The translations under genes were made by a program, and so were the position numbers. A stretch of DNA of 64,000 nt. Origin: Candidatus Thiodiazotropha sp. (ex Monitilora ramsayi). GTDB lineage: Bacteria; Pseudomonadota; Gammaproteobacteria; Chromatiales; Chromatiaceae. Where the stretch lies: contig JAHXIO010000005.1 in NCBI GenBank assembly GCA_025655595.1, positions 782,916 through 846,915 of the forward strand. Reading direction: 5' to 3'. How positions within the stretch are numbered: the stretch's first letter is position 1; every line of letters starts with the position of its first letter. Below the pieces are notes generated by a model. It had not been told where the DNA came from and searched no databases. It saw nothing but the letters and a program-made list of their open reading frames with translations. Shown here piece by piece: positions 1-10,140 of this stretch.

Positions 1-1732
1 TGGTGATGTCTTCATGCGTGCCGCAAGCGCGGATCGGCTGGTGGGTGGAGGGGTCGTATTCAACTGCGGCACCGGATCCCTGGATCCAGACCCAATGGCC
101 ATCCGCGTGACGCATACGAAATTCCAGGGAGTAGGGATTGCCTGTTTGAATATGGTCGCGGATAACAGGCATCGTCAACGGTTCGTCATCGGGATGTAAT
201 CGGTCTGCAAAATCTGATATTCGATTGTGAAGCTCGGATCGTTGAAGGCCGAGCATACCTATCCAGCGATCGTTTACGATATGTTCGTCGGTCACCAGAT
301 TCCAATCCCAAAAACCGAGGGATGCCCCTTTGATGACCTGGGATAGCTGCTTTTCGGTCTGGCGCTGATGGGTGACATCGAGCATGGAGACCGGTACCCG
401 TTGAGACTCCTCAAGCGAATAGGAGATTGGAAAGGAAATAATGACCCTGATCGGTTTGCGGTTGAAAGCGAGCAGATCCATTTCGCCGGTGAAGACGCGC
501 TTCTTTTGACTTGCCGCTACCAGGGTTTTCTGTAAGGCACGATAGGCGGAAGGTGTAAAGGTGTGTGGGACCCAGCTCTGCAGCTCTTGCACGGTATTGA
601 CACCGAACAGGCGGCGTGTGGCCGGATTTGCGCTCACGATGCGGATCTGTTTGACCCAGGTTTTGAGCTCATCAGGATTCGCGTTGAAATAGGCTTCGAT
701 ATCGGTTTCACCATTGGATATCAGCTCACGCAGTCTGACTAAAATACGGGAACTGTCGCCTTCCCAAAGGGAGATCGCGACACCGTCGAAAAAGCGTTTG
801 TATCTTGTCTCTCCCTGCGACAATTGCCGGCTCTGCTGTCGCATACGCCAGCGCATGAATTGCATCAGTGTAAAAAGACTAACTGCCACCAGTAGAGAGA
901 GAACGAATGCTCTGAAATACCAGGATGGTTCCTCTTGTTTCGTATGCTTGCTGTTGAACAGCTTATTTAACTCTTCGTGATAGATGGAGAGTTCGTCTGT
1001 TTTCATCTGCTTGAGATGGTGGTCGATCCGTGTTTTGAGGATTTCGCCGTATTGGGATTTTCTCGAGACAGCCATACGGATATCCGTCGGCATCAATACG
1101 ATCGGGCTGGGTAGGGGGGTGAATCTGAGGCCTTCTGTCGCACCGTAAAGGCGATTGACCAGACCGGCATCCACCTTTCCCCTGGCAACGGCCAGCAAGA
1201 CCGATTCGTAGGAGGGGTAGGGCTCCAGCTCACAATCGATATCGAAAGCGTGGCAGATCGATTCAATGCCGGGTTCGCCGATATAGTAGATATCGTCCTG
1301 CAGCACGGCAATGACCTGGCTGTCGAGATCCGGTAAGGATTGAATTCCGGAGTCCTCCGGTACGAAAATCTGTCCCCAGTTGGCGATCACGGTCTCCTCG
1401 TTGTAGAGAAACCGCTTCTCTCTGGTGTCATCAATGGCGATGGCCGGGAGTAGATCGATCTGGCCCGCCTGCAGACGTGACAGTTGTTCACTCCAGGTGC
1501 CTCGAAAATATTGCAGATGCCAGTTCTCATGCCGGGCAATCGCGCTCAAAATTTCGATGAAAATGCCACGTGGCGCACCGGTGGAGCTGATGGAGACCAG
1601 AGGCGGGTTGTGATAAACGCCGACCCGGACGGTGAGTTGATTAGGGGCGGCAGAGAGTCTGCCCAGGTTGGATAGGAGCAGGAGAAAAAGCAGCAGATTC
1701 CGGAGGTTAATATATTTTGTCTTTGTTTTCAT
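1..1732 (-). CDS. Periplasmic solute-binding/PAS membrane sensor protein, C-terminus beyond window
   Basis: Only the first 577 codons are in the window; the gene runs off the left edge with no stop. An N-terminal signal/anchor (hydrophobic run NLLLFLLLLSN-like, residues 12-25) leads into a family-3 solute-binding domain (about residues 30-260; VRVGVYHNPPLVS near the start). A single membrane segment follows at about 268-290, then a first PAS domain (about 305-425) and a second PAS/PAC domain (about 430-577, with GFWDWNLVTDE and a PAC-like end GTHEDIT). This order is typical of sensors that bind a small ligand outside the cell and signal through GGDEF, EAL or histidine-kinase output. The output module is cut off, so its type is unknown. 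The gene is divergent from guaB. Start is the ATG at 1732; no longer in-frame start was obvious. Confidence 0.85.
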   Translation of the reverse strand, partial: MKTKTKYINLRNLLLFLLLLSNLGRLSAAPNQLTVRVGVYHNPPLVSISSTGAPRGIFIEILSAIARHENWHLQYFRGTWSEQLSRLQAGQIDLLPAIAIDDTREKRFLYNEETVIANWGQIFVPEDSGIQSLPDLDSQVIAVLQDDIYYIGEPGIESICHAFDIDCELEPYPSYESVLLAVARGKVDAGLVNRLYGATEGLRFTPLPSPIVLMPTDIRMAVSRKSQYGEILKTRIDHHLKQMKTDELSIYHEELNKLFNSKHTKQEEPSWYFRAFVLSLLVAVSLFTLMQFMRWRMRQQSRQLSQGETRYKRFFDGVAISLWEGDSSRILVRLRELISNGETDIEAYFNANPDELKTWVKQIRIVSANPATRRLFGVNTVQELQSWVPHTFTPSAYRALQKTLVAASQKKRVFTGEMDLLAFNRKPIRVIISFPISYSLEESQRVPVSMLDVTHQRQTEKQLSQVIKGASLGFWDWNLVTDEHIVNDRWIGMLGLQRSELHNRISDFADRLHPDDEPLTMPVIRDHIQTGNPYSLEFRMRHADGHWVWIQGSGAAVEYDPSTHQPIRACGTHEDIT

Positions 1733-1942
1733 GCATATCCATGCCGGTACATTACTCTCCCCCTACTCAGTATCATAGCCTTAAGATCGCAGGATGGATG
1801 GTCATTTTTTAGGGTTTTTTGAGAATTCCGAGGGTGACTTCCTGTGATCTGTCAATGTGTCAGAATCAATATCACCAGCGTCTTTTTTCGGTAACCTGGG
1901 TCGGGAGTCGGTTTGTTGTGGAAGGAATACCTGTTCTGCCGG

Positions 1943-3471
<1,529 letters not shown>

Positions 3472-3499
3472 TCTTCATGTCGGTCATTCTGATCGCTGT

Positions 3500-3540
3500 A
3501 AGGGGGCGTAGCGAAGATCTCGCTCGCCCCTTCTGTTTTT
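3500..3540 (+). terminator. Intrinsic terminator-like hairpin between guaB and guaA
   Basis: A G/C-rich stem (AGGGG-C-G ... CG-CCCCT, continuing inside as AGCGA/TCGCT with two bulged bases and a 5-base loop) spans 3500-3532. TCTGTTTTTT follows immediately. It sits in the 91-base gap between guaB and guaA, so it could reduce or condition readthrough into guaA. Confidence 0.65.
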
Positions 3541-3562
3541 TATGACGGGAAGTAACTAGAAC

Positions 3563-5140
3563 ATGTCAACCGATATCCATGCCCACAGAATTCTGATCCT
3601 CGATTTCGGCTCCCAGTACACCCAGTTGATTGCGCGCAGGGTACGAGAGGCGGGGGTCTATTGTGAGATCTTTCCTTACGACAATGCCGATCAGGGTTTT
3701 GAGGGAGAGAAACCGGCAGGCATTATTCTTTCCGGTGGTCCTGAGACAGTCACAGATGATGAGGCGCCCTCGGCGCCGGCCCGGGTGTTTGAGTTGGGAG
3801 TCCCGGTGTTGGGTATTTGTTACGGTATGCAGACCATGGCGGCGCAGTTGGGTGGCACTGTGACGCCGGCGGACAAACACGAGTACGGCTATGCGCAGGT
3901 CAGAGCAAGAGGTCACTCTCGCCTACTGCGGGATATTGAGGACCACACGAGTCCTGAAGGCTATGGCCTGCTGGACGTCTGGATGAGCCATGGTGACCGT
4001 GTTGATACGCTGCCACCCGGCTTCCAGGTGATGTGTGAGACGGAAAATGCGCCCCTGGCAGGGATGGCGGACGATAGCCGTGGTTATTACGGTGTTCAGT
4101 TCCATCCTGAGGTGACCCACACTCGTCAGGGTAAACGGATTATCGACAGGTTTCTGTTCGATATTTGTGGCTGTGAAGCGGTGTGGACACCAGGCAAGAT
4201 AATCGAGGACAGTATCAACCATGTAAGAGAACAGGTGGGTGAGGACAAGGTGGTTCTGGGTCTCTCCGGTGGTGTCGACTCATCTGTCGTGGCGGCACTG
4301 CTGCATCGGGCGATTGGTGATCAACTGACCTGTGTTTTCGTAGACAATGGTTTGCTGCGGTTGCATGAGGGTGACCAGGTGATGGCCACCTTTGCCGAAC
4401 ACATGGGCGTCAAGGTGGTTCGTGTCAATGCGGAAGACCGCTTCCTCAAGGCCCTCAAGGGGGTATCCGATCCGGAGCAGAAACGTAAGATTATCGGTAA
4501 TCTCTTCATCGATATTTTTGAGGAAGAAGCCGGTAAGCTGGAAGGGGTATCCTACCTTGCGCAGGGCACAATCTACCCCGATGTGATTGAGTCGGCAGGT
4601 GCCAAATCCGGGAAGGCCCATGTGATCAAATCTCACCACAATGTAGGGGGTCTGCCCGATTATATGAGGCTTCGCCTGGTGGAGCCTTTGCGGGAACTGT
4701 TCAAGGACGAGGTGCGGAAGATCGGCGTGGAGCTGGGGCTGCCCTACGAAATGGTCTATCGCCACCCCTTTCCCGGTCCCGGGCTCGGTGTGCGCATTCT
4801 TGGTGAGGTGAAGAAGACCTATGCGGATCTGCTGCGAGAGGCGGATCACATCTATATCGAAGAGCTGCGTAAACACAATCTCTACGACGAGGTGAGTCAG
4901 GCCTTTGCTGTCTTCCTGCCGGTAAAATCCGTCGGGGTTGTGGGTGATGCCCGCCGCTATGAGTATGTTGTCACGCTGAGGGCGGTGAAAACCGTGGATT
5001 TCATGACCGCAAAATTCGCCCATCTGCCTTTCGAGTTTCTTGAAGAAGTCTCACGCAGAATCATCAATGAGGTGCAGGGTATCTCTCGGGTAGCCTATGA
5101 CATCTCGAGCAAACCGCCCGCCACGATCGAGTGGGAATAG
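3563..5140 (+). CDS. guaA: GMP synthase (glutamine-hydrolysing)
   Basis: Converts XMP to GMP using glutamine and ATP. It is 525 aa, identical in length to E. coli GuaA. The class I glutamine amidotransferase domain (residues about 10-200) contains the nucleophile motif GICYGMQ and the later FHPE histidine/glutamate pair. The ATP pyrophosphatase domain has the P-loop LSGGVDSSV (about residue 232 on), and the C-terminal dimerisation domain includes [12 protein letters not shown] and ends with the family tail KPPATIEWE. It is downstream of guaB behind a hairpin. A GGAAG Shine-Dalgarno-like stretch precedes the ATG. Confidence 0.98.
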   Translation: MSTDIHAHRILILDFGSQYTQLIARRVREAGVYCEIFPYDNADQGFEGEKPAGIILSGGPETVTDDEAPSAPARVFELGVPVLGICYGMQTMAAQLGGTVTPADKHEYGYAQVRARGHSRLLRDIEDHTSPEGYGLLDVWMSHGDRVDTLPPGFQVMCETENAPLAGMADDSRGYYGVQFHPEVTHTRQGKRIIDRFLFDICGCEAVWTPGKIIEDSINHVREQVGEDKVVLGLSGGVDSSVVAALLHRAIGDQLTCVFVDNGLLRLHEGDQVMATFAEHMGVKVVRVNAEDRFLKALKGVSDPEQKRKIIGNLFIDIFEEEAGKLEGVSYLAQGTIYPDVIESAGAKSGKAHVIKSHHNVGGLPDYMRLRLVEPLRELFKDEVRKIGVELGLPYEMVYRHPFPGPGLGVRILGEVKKTYADLLREADHIYIEELRKHNLYDEVSQAFAVFLPVKSVGVVGDARRYEYVVTLRAVKTVDFMTAKFAHLPFEFLEEVSRRIINEVQGISRVAYDISSKPPATIEWE

Positions 5141-5358
5141 GATGAGTTTATAATATATTGAAATATAACAATAAAAAAGACAATGGAAATAATATAATCT
5201 ACATCATCAATGGTATTTTTCATGGTGTTTGTTGCGTGTGGCAAGGCAGCAGACATCGATACCATGAAAGAAAAATTGATGCTGGCATGGTATCAGCAAT
5301 CCAGATACCGGCTATCTATTTCCAGAACCAGAGGCCTGGATTTTGCGGCTCTACAGAA

Positions 5359-5661
5359 TCAGAGGTGTTTCACTGGATCCATGTACTGATGGAGTACTCG
5401 TAAAATCACGATGCCGCGTGCCTGTTTTTTGTAGTACAGAATATGGCTTTCGTAAGGGAAGCTGAGCAGCCCTTCAAAGAGTGATTCGCGTGCCGTTCCA
5501 ATGTCTGGATTTCCAGCAAGGAGTTGCGCGCGCGTTTCCAGGCCGTCTAGGTTGGAATTGGTTTGAGCAGCTCCCCATTCCCGTGCGGTATAGTCGATGA
5601 TACCTTCAAGATCACGTTCCACTTTGTCCGTGAATTGGTAGCTAAGGCTGCGCTTTGCCAC
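5359..5661 (-). CDS. ParE/RelE-superfamily toxin of a type II toxin-antitoxin pair
   Basis: 100 aa. It has the family features FTDKVERDLEGIIDYT near the N-terminus, SFPYESHILYYK in the middle and the C-terminal signature ILRVLHQYMDPVKHL. ParE toxins usually poison DNA gyrase; RelE relatives cut mRNA on ribosomes. The ParE-like tail favours the former, but the target cannot be read from sequence. It lies 15 bases downstream of a Phd-type antitoxin on the same strand, the usual antitoxin-first order. The surrounding DNA (5141-5358) is AT-rich and otherwise empty, consistent with a mobile TA cassette inserted after guaA. Confidence 0.88.
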   Translation of the reverse strand: MAKRSLSYQFTDKVERDLEGIIDYTAREWGAAQTNSNLDGLETRAQLLAGNPDIGTARESLFEGLLSFPYESHILYYKKQARGIVILRVLHQYMDPVKHL

Positions 5662-5676
5662 GGCTTAGCCCAGGAT

Positions 5677-5892
5677 TTAACTAGCTACCCGTTTACGCAT
5701 TTTGCCGATGATGGATTTACCATCGCTGATTTTTCCGGCCTGCAAGTCGGCGATACCTTCTGCGATGGATTGCTTCAGATGTGCCTCTTTTAGTACCTCA
5801 AGCTGCGCATATTCAGACGCCGAGATCACCACGGCAACAGGTTTACCATTGCGGTTGATGCCAACCGGACCGTGCTGTGCGTTGATAAGCAT
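5677..5892 (-). CDS. Phd/YefM-family antitoxin, N-terminal start apparently damaged
   Basis: From the only in-frame ATG (5892) the protein is 71 aa and contains the Phd core PVGINRNGKPVAVVISASEY, followed by a helical tail that would wrap the toxin. Family homology clearly continues upstream of this ATG: the same frame encodes KILNASDAKREFGE (5893-5934), the beginning of the Phd DNA-binding fold. Before the upstream in-frame stop there is no ATG, GTG or TTG; the codon at 5941-5943 is GTA. Either a non-standard start is used, or the start was lost by mutation and only a truncated protein is made. The partner toxin is immediately downstream. Confidence 0.8.
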   Translation of the reverse strand: MLINAQHGPVGINRNGKPVAVVISASEYAQLEVLKEAHLKQSIAEGIADLQAGKISDGKSIIGKMRKRVAS

Positions 5893-6259
5893 CTCACCGA
5901 ATTCGCGTTTGGCATCGCTGGCGTTGAGTATTTTTATACGTACTTGTTTTAATTAAATAATCAAGATGACTAAATTCCAGTCATTACAGCATGTCGTGTC
6001 CAGAAATATGTGTTGATTGAATACGCGGGCGACCGCGGACTGTTGCGGGTTAGCATCACCGACTGAGTGCTTCAAGATCCCGCAAACTGGCGTAGACTCA
6101 CTAGAGTTACAGTAACGCAAGGACGCGGATCATGCCCCATGTGGCGGCCAGGATGGCCAGCCGGGAAGAGGATGCAAGTCGTTACCAGCGTCACCGGCCC
6201 GAGCAGACACTTCATAGGCTATATTTATTTAATCAACATACGATAGCGCTCACACAGAG
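5893..6259. other. Intergenic stretch between the TA cassette and gnnA-like gene
   Basis: After the orphaned coding frame of the antitoxin N-terminus (5893-5943), the rest holds no ORF of usable size, no tRNA and no strong terminator. The segment just before the next gene (6215-6259) is AT-rich and may carry its promoter, but no convincing -35/-10 pair was found. Confidence 0.5.
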
Positions 6260-7195
6260 ATGGATAAAATAAGAACCGCTGTAATCGGTGTTGGTTATCT
6301 CGGCCGATACCACGCCCAAAAATATGCCGCACTTGGCGATTCGGAACTGGTCGCAGTGGTCGATATCGATCCTGATGCTGCCGCCAATGTTGCCAAGGAG
6401 TGCAACACAGAGGCGTTATCCGACTATCACGATCTTATGGACAAGGTGGACGCCGTCAGCATCGTGGTACCTACTCAGCTTCACCATCAGGTTGCAAAAG
6501 AGTTTCTCGGCAGCGGTATCCACGTGCTGTTGGAAAAACCAATAACCGTTACCGTTGCAGAAGCAGATGCACTGATTGAAATCGCCCGACACAAGCAGCG
6601 AGTACTTCAGGTGGGGCATCTGGAACGCTTCAACTCCGCGGTACTGGCACTTGAAGGTGTTCTCAAGGATCCACAATTTATTGAATCGCATCGTCTCGCC
6701 CCCTTTAATCTACGTGGCGCCGACGTCAATGTAGTGCTGGATCTGATGATCCATGATATTGATATCATCCAAAAAATGGTGGGCTCTCCCATCGCGTCAA
6801 TAGATGCCAAAGGGGGGGCGGTACTGACCCAGGAGTATGACATCGCAAACGCTAGGATCAGATTCGAGAATGGCTGCGTGGCTAACGTTACCGCCAGCCG
6901 GGTGAGTATGAAACCACAGCGCAAAATGCGCATCTTTCAACCTGATGCCTATATCTCGATCGATTTCCAGAACAAGATCCTTAGTATTCATCGCAAGGGA
7001 GAAAAGGAGATATTCCCTGGTATTCCTGAAATAACCAGTGAAGAGAGTGTTTTTGAGAATTCAGATGCCATCATGGCTGAGTTACGCGCTTTTCTCGATG
7101 CTATCCGGAATGACACCTTACCGCTGGTTACCGGCGAGGATGGACGAGAGGCCCTAAAGACGGCAATTGATATTAGCGAACAACTGGGTGGTTGA
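6260..7195 (+). CDS. gnnA: Gfo/Idh/MocA-family NAD-dependent oxidoreductase, probable UDP-GlcNAc 3-dehydrogenase (GnnA-like)
   Basis: 311 aa. The N-terminal Rossmann fold has the glycine motif GVGYLGRYHAQ (residues about 10-20) and the family signature EKPIT near residue 93. The C-terminal Gfo/Idh alpha/beta domain includes GHLERFNSA and DLMIHDIDI. These proteins oxidise sugars. The immediate partners are a DegT-type sugar aminotransferase (18 bases downstream) and lpxA. In Acidithiobacillus ferrooxidans, GnnA and GnnB, encoded near lpxA, oxidise and transaminate the 3-position of UDP-GlcNAc to make the diamino sugar used by LpxA. The assignment rests on this context plus family membership. 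WbpB/WlbA-type O-antigen enzymes are the main alternative. Confidence 0.72.
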   Translation: MDKIRTAVIGVGYLGRYHAQKYAALGDSELVAVVDIDPDAAANVAKECNTEALSDYHDLMDKVDAVSIVVPTQLHHQVAKEFLGSGIHVLLEKPITVTVAEADALIEIARHKQRVLQVGHLERFNSAVLALEGVLKDPQFIESHRLAPFNLRGADVNVVLDLMIHDIDIIQKMVGSPIASIDAKGGAVLTQEYDIANARIRFENGCVANVTASRVSMKPQRKMRIFQPDAYISIDFQNKILSIHRKGEKEIFPGIPEITSEESVFENSDAIMAELRAFLDAIRNDTLPLVTGEDGREALKTAIDISEQLGG

Positions 7196-7213
7196 CGCTG
7201 CCAGGTGAAGATC

Positions 7214-8314
7214 ATGATCCCGATGGTAGACCTCAAGAAGCAATATCTCGATCTCAAGGAGGAGATCGATAATGGTCTCCTGGCAGGACTGGAAGAAACT
7301 AAGTTTATACTCGGACCTAATGTGCGCGTCTTTGAAGAGGAGTGTGCAGAATACTTGGGCGTAGAGCACACTGTTGGCGTCGCCTCCGGTACCGAAGCTC
7401 TTCATCTGGCATTGATTGCCGCCGGAGTCGAGGAAGGTGACGAGGTAATTACCACTCCCTTCACCTTCATCGCAACTGCCGAGGCGATCCGTTACCTAGG
7501 TGCTACGCCGGTTTTTGTCGATATCGATCCACAAACCTACAACATGGATCTCAACCAGATAGAGGACGCCATCACCAAAAGGACCCGGGTAATATTGCCC
7601 GTTCACATTTTCGGACAACCTGTCGACATGGCCACTGTCCTGTTACTCGCCGAGAGACACGATCTCCTGGTGATTGAAGATTGTGCGCAGTCATTTGGCG
7701 CGCATATTGACGGCAGGCAGACTGGCGACTTCGGCCTGGCAGGCTGCTTCAGTTTCTTTCCCAGTAAAAATCTTGGGGGATACGGGGACGGCGGTTTAGT
7801 ATCCACCAACTCCGCCGATCTGGCTGAGCGCCTAAGAGTATTGCGTAACCATGGCAGCTGGAAACAGTTCCATCACTCCGAGATTGGCTTTAACAGCCGC
7901 CTTGATGAACTGCAGGCGATAATTTTACGAGTGAAGTTGAAGCGTATCGACAACTACAACGAGAATAGACGCCGCGTTGCCCACCGTTACAGCGCAGCGC
8001 TGGCAGAGATACGAGGGATTACGCCTCCCTATGAGGATGGGATCGGCCATCACGTCTATCATCAGTACACCCTGCTGGCGGAAAATCGAGATACCATACA
8101 GCAGGCTCTACGCGACAACGAGATCGCCTGTGCCATCTACTATCCCATCCCACTTCACCAGCAGCAGGCCTTCGCCAATGCGTGCCAGGGGCTCTCACTT
8201 CCGGTCAGTGAGCTGATTTCTCAGCAGTGCCTGTCACTGCCGGTATTTCCCGAGTTGAAGGATGCGCAGGTCGATCGGATTCTGGATGTTATAAGTAAAG
8301 TGGCGAATGGCTAA
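7214..8314 (+). CDS. gnnB: DegT/DnrJ/EryC1/StrS PLP aminotransferase, probable UDP-GlcNAc3N synthase (GnnB-like)
   Basis: 366 aa from the ATG at 7214, chosen because AGGTGA lies seven bases before it; a GTG at 7205 would add three residues. Family marks: MVDLKKQYLDLKEEID at the N-terminus, GVASGTEALHLAL, EDCAQSFGA (the aspartate that pairs with the PLP pyridine) and FSFFPSKNLGGYGDGG, where the lysine is the expected Schiff-base residue. The C-terminal half ends with a dimer-forming helix. Probable reaction: glutamate-dependent transamination of the 3-keto sugar made by the preceding oxidoreductase, giving a 2,3-diamino sugar for lipid A. WbpE/WlbC-like O-antigen transaminases are the alternative. 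It is convergent with lpxA, 38 bases apart. Confidence 0.75.
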   Translation: MIPMVDLKKQYLDLKEEIDNGLLAGLEETKFILGPNVRVFEEECAEYLGVEHTVGVASGTEALHLALIAAGVEEGDEVITTPFTFIATAEAIRYLGATPVFVDIDPQTYNMDLNQIEDAITKRTRVILPVHIFGQPVDMATVLLLAERHDLLVIEDCAQSFGAHIDGRQTGDFGLAGCFSFFPSKNLGGYGDGGLVSTNSADLAERLRVLRNHGSWKQFHHSEIGFNSRLDELQAIILRVKLKRIDNYNENRRRVAHRYSAALAEIRGITPPYEDGIGHHVYHQYTLLAENRDTIQQALRDNEIACAIYYPIPLHQQQAFANACQGLSLPVSELISQQCLSLPVFPELKDAQVDRILDVISKVANG

Positions 8315-8352
8315 AAGGATCTATTTTTCAATTCCACAGTGCGTGTACATCA

Positions 8353-9126
8353 CTATCGAATAATACTGCGCTGGGATTGCCCCAGAAAGCGGGAAAATAT
8401 GGTCAACTCCATGACATCCTCGGCCATGGCCGCGATCTCCTGCTTCGCCTTTTCCAATGACAGTCCGGATCGGTAGAGTATCTTGTAAGCACGCTTGATC
8501 GCCCTGATGGCTTCCGGACTGAAGCCTCGCCGTTCAAGCCCCTTACTGTTGATGCCGTGAGGGTGACCAGGATTTCCTGACACCATCAGATAGGGTGGCA
8601 CATCCTTTGAGATGGCGCTCCCCATTCCCGTAAATGCGTGATCACTGACAGAGCAGAACTGATGAACCAGGGTGAAACCACCCAATATCACCTGGTTTCC
8701 GATGTCAACATGGCCCGCCAGTGAAGCGTTGTTAGCGAAAACAGTCCTGTTCCCGACAGTGCAATCATGGGCAATATGAATATAGGCCATGAGTAGATTG
8801 TCATCCCCCACTCGGGTAATCCCGCCGCCATTGACCGTGCCACGGTTAATCGTGGCACACTCACGAATGGTGTTGCGATCGCCAATTTCCAGCTGCGTCG
8901 GCTCTCCCGCATATTTCAAATCCTGAGGTGCCTCGCCGATTGAGGCAAATTGATAAATGCGATTCTTTGTTCCGATCCTGGTTGGTCCATTGATGACAAC
9001 GTGCGGCCCAATCCAGGATTCATCACCTATGATCACATGGGGTCCGATTATTGAGTGGGGTCCAACGGAAACATTGCGACCCAGTTCAGCGCCGCTATCA
9101 ACAATGGCGGTGGGGTGTATGCTCAT
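8353..9126 (-). CDS. lpxA: UDP-N-acetylglucosamine (or 3-amino analogue) acyltransferase LpxA
   Basis: Transfers a 3-hydroxyacyl chain from ACP to position 3 of the UDP-sugar, the first step of lipid A synthesis. 257 aa (E. coli 262) from the ATG at 9126, chosen because the protein then begins MSIHPTAIV; an ATG seven codons upstream is possible. The left-handed beta-helix hexapeptide repeats fill residues about 5-190. The catalytic segment HIAHDCTVGN and the downstream LAGHV, VHQFC and DVPPYL blocks are conserved, and the tail GLERRGFSPEAIRAIKRAYK is family-typical. It lies outside the usual lpxD-fabZ-lpxA-lpxB cluster and beside GnnA/GnnB-like genes, suggesting it accepts the diamino sugar and makes an amide bond. 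It may be a second LpxA. Confidence 0.95.
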   Translation of the reverse strand: MSIHPTAIVDSGAELGRNVSVGPHSIIGPHVIIGDESWIGPHVVINGPTRIGTKNRIYQFASIGEAPQDLKYAGEPTQLEIGDRNTIRECATINRGTVNGGGITRVGDDNLLMAYIHIAHDCTVGNRTVFANNASLAGHVDIGNQVILGGFTLVHQFCSVSDHAFTGMGSAISKDVPPYLMVSGNPGHPHGINSKGLERRGFSPEAIRAIKRAYKILYRSGLSLEKAKQEIAAMAEDVMELTIFSRFLGQSQRSIIR

Positions 9127-9334
9127 ACTATTGCCTGCTCCATACAATCAGAACTGTATTGGCTACAAAATCAACATGTCCTTTTCTTGCTTATCTGCAC
9201 TCCCCGACATTTTTCTTGTTATATTTCAGGGGTTAACCGATGGAGAGGTCAAACCACTAAACCAGCAGGGTGATGAAGAATCAGGTCGCTACCTTGAGGC
9301 AACCCGAAACGTTGGCAAGGTAATCAGGGCCAAA

Positions 9335-9403
9335 TGGAGCGGGCGATCGGAATCGAACCTACGTGTTCGGCAGCCGAGGTAAGAACCATCATTCGGTGCC
9401 CGC
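9335..9403 (-). pseudogene. Decayed tRNA-Gly with collapsed anticodon loop
   Basis: Read on the minus strand, the 69 bases start with acceptor strand GCGGGCA and end with CGCCCGC, U73 and an encoded CCA, as in bacterial tRNA-Gly(UCC). The D-loop/TTACC stretch and the T-loop TTCGATT align with the E. coli glyT-type gene. The anticodon stem TCGGC/GCCGA is perfect, but only one T remains between its arms where seven loop bases belong, so there is no anticodon. The A7-C66 pair, the D stem and the middle of the T stem are also mismatched. The whole is about six bases short. It cannot act as a normal tRNA. Confidence 0.72.
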
Positions 9404-9639
9404 TAACGGATCGAATTCTAGGATAGGCTGGCTGTGTTATGCAAGTCTGGTCAAGCCTTGGGCGACGATGCTGGCATACTGCTTTCCGTACCCTTAAGGC
9501 TGCATCTTGATCTGGGGTATTGGGTTAGTGACGAAGGGTACGTGTCATTTAACGGGTGCCCCGAATTTCGTGCCGAATTTTCGGCGGTCGGCGCGACCTC
9601 TACGAGGTAGCCCCAGAGCGTTGCAGACAGGAGTGTAAC

Positions 9640-10140
9640 CTATCCTGTGGCGGCACTGCCCTGACAGTTGCTAAGAACAAGACGGGGTGGGTCGAGGGAG
9701 AAAATAAATGGCGCGGCCTTTTGCAGTGCGCTGAGTCCCAGGATGTAGCGTGTATTTCCGGGAAACACAGCCGCCTCCACATCATGCAACAGGCAGTCCC
9801 CTCCAATGTTAACTGCACTCAGGGAGTAGACAGGGACCCGCAGCTTGGAACCGTTTGCCAGAATGCCCTTCAGGTCTTTGACGTAGCGGGCTTGGTTCTT
9901 CTGCTTGAGAATCGTGAGGGCCTCCTCGTTGATTGTAAGGTAGCCTGATCCGGTATCCACCATCAGCTCCACCGCACCGATCCCCCCGAGATATCCCGGA
10001 ACATAGTAGGTGACAGCACCTTTGTCGCGCATCGGGACAGTGGTATCAAACTGGCCGGCGGAAACGGAGTGCACGGCGGCACATAACCCTACAAAATATA
10101 CGAATTTCTTTACAAGTTGTTTCAATTCACTGACCTTCAA
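9640..10140 (-). CDS. Secreted retropepsin-like (clan AA) aspartic protease family protein
   Basis: 166 aa. A signal peptide is likely (basic KQLVKKFVYFVGLCAAVHSVSAG, cleavage after about residue 29). The body carries the single aspartic-protease motif MVDTGSGYLTI (Asp at about residue 63) followed by strand-rich sequence and a second hydrophobic block YILGLSALQ that resembles the glycine-containing psi-loop of retropepsins. Such half-size bacterial proteases act as dimers. Substrate unknown. It stands alone in a sparse region; no operon partner is visible. Confidence 0.7.
   Translation of the reverse strand: MKVSELKQLVKKFVYFVGLCAAVHSVSAGQFDTTVPMRDKGAVTYYVPGYLGGIGAVELMVDTGSGYLTINEEALTILKQKNQARYVKDLKGILANGSKLRVPVYSLSAVNIGGDCLLHDVEAAVFPGNTRYILGLSALQKAAPFIFSLDPPRLVLSNCQGSAATG

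Noticed and set aside
4280..5023. 247-codon minus-strand frame across guaA
   Set aside because: Lies entirely antisense to a complete, conserved guaA; no family motif in the product.
5210..5389. 59-codon plus-strand frame with a lipoprotein-like start (MVFFMVFVAC)
   Set aside because: No ribosome site, no charged N-terminus, AT-rich surroundings and it runs into the antisense of the ParE toxin. Kept out for lack of support.
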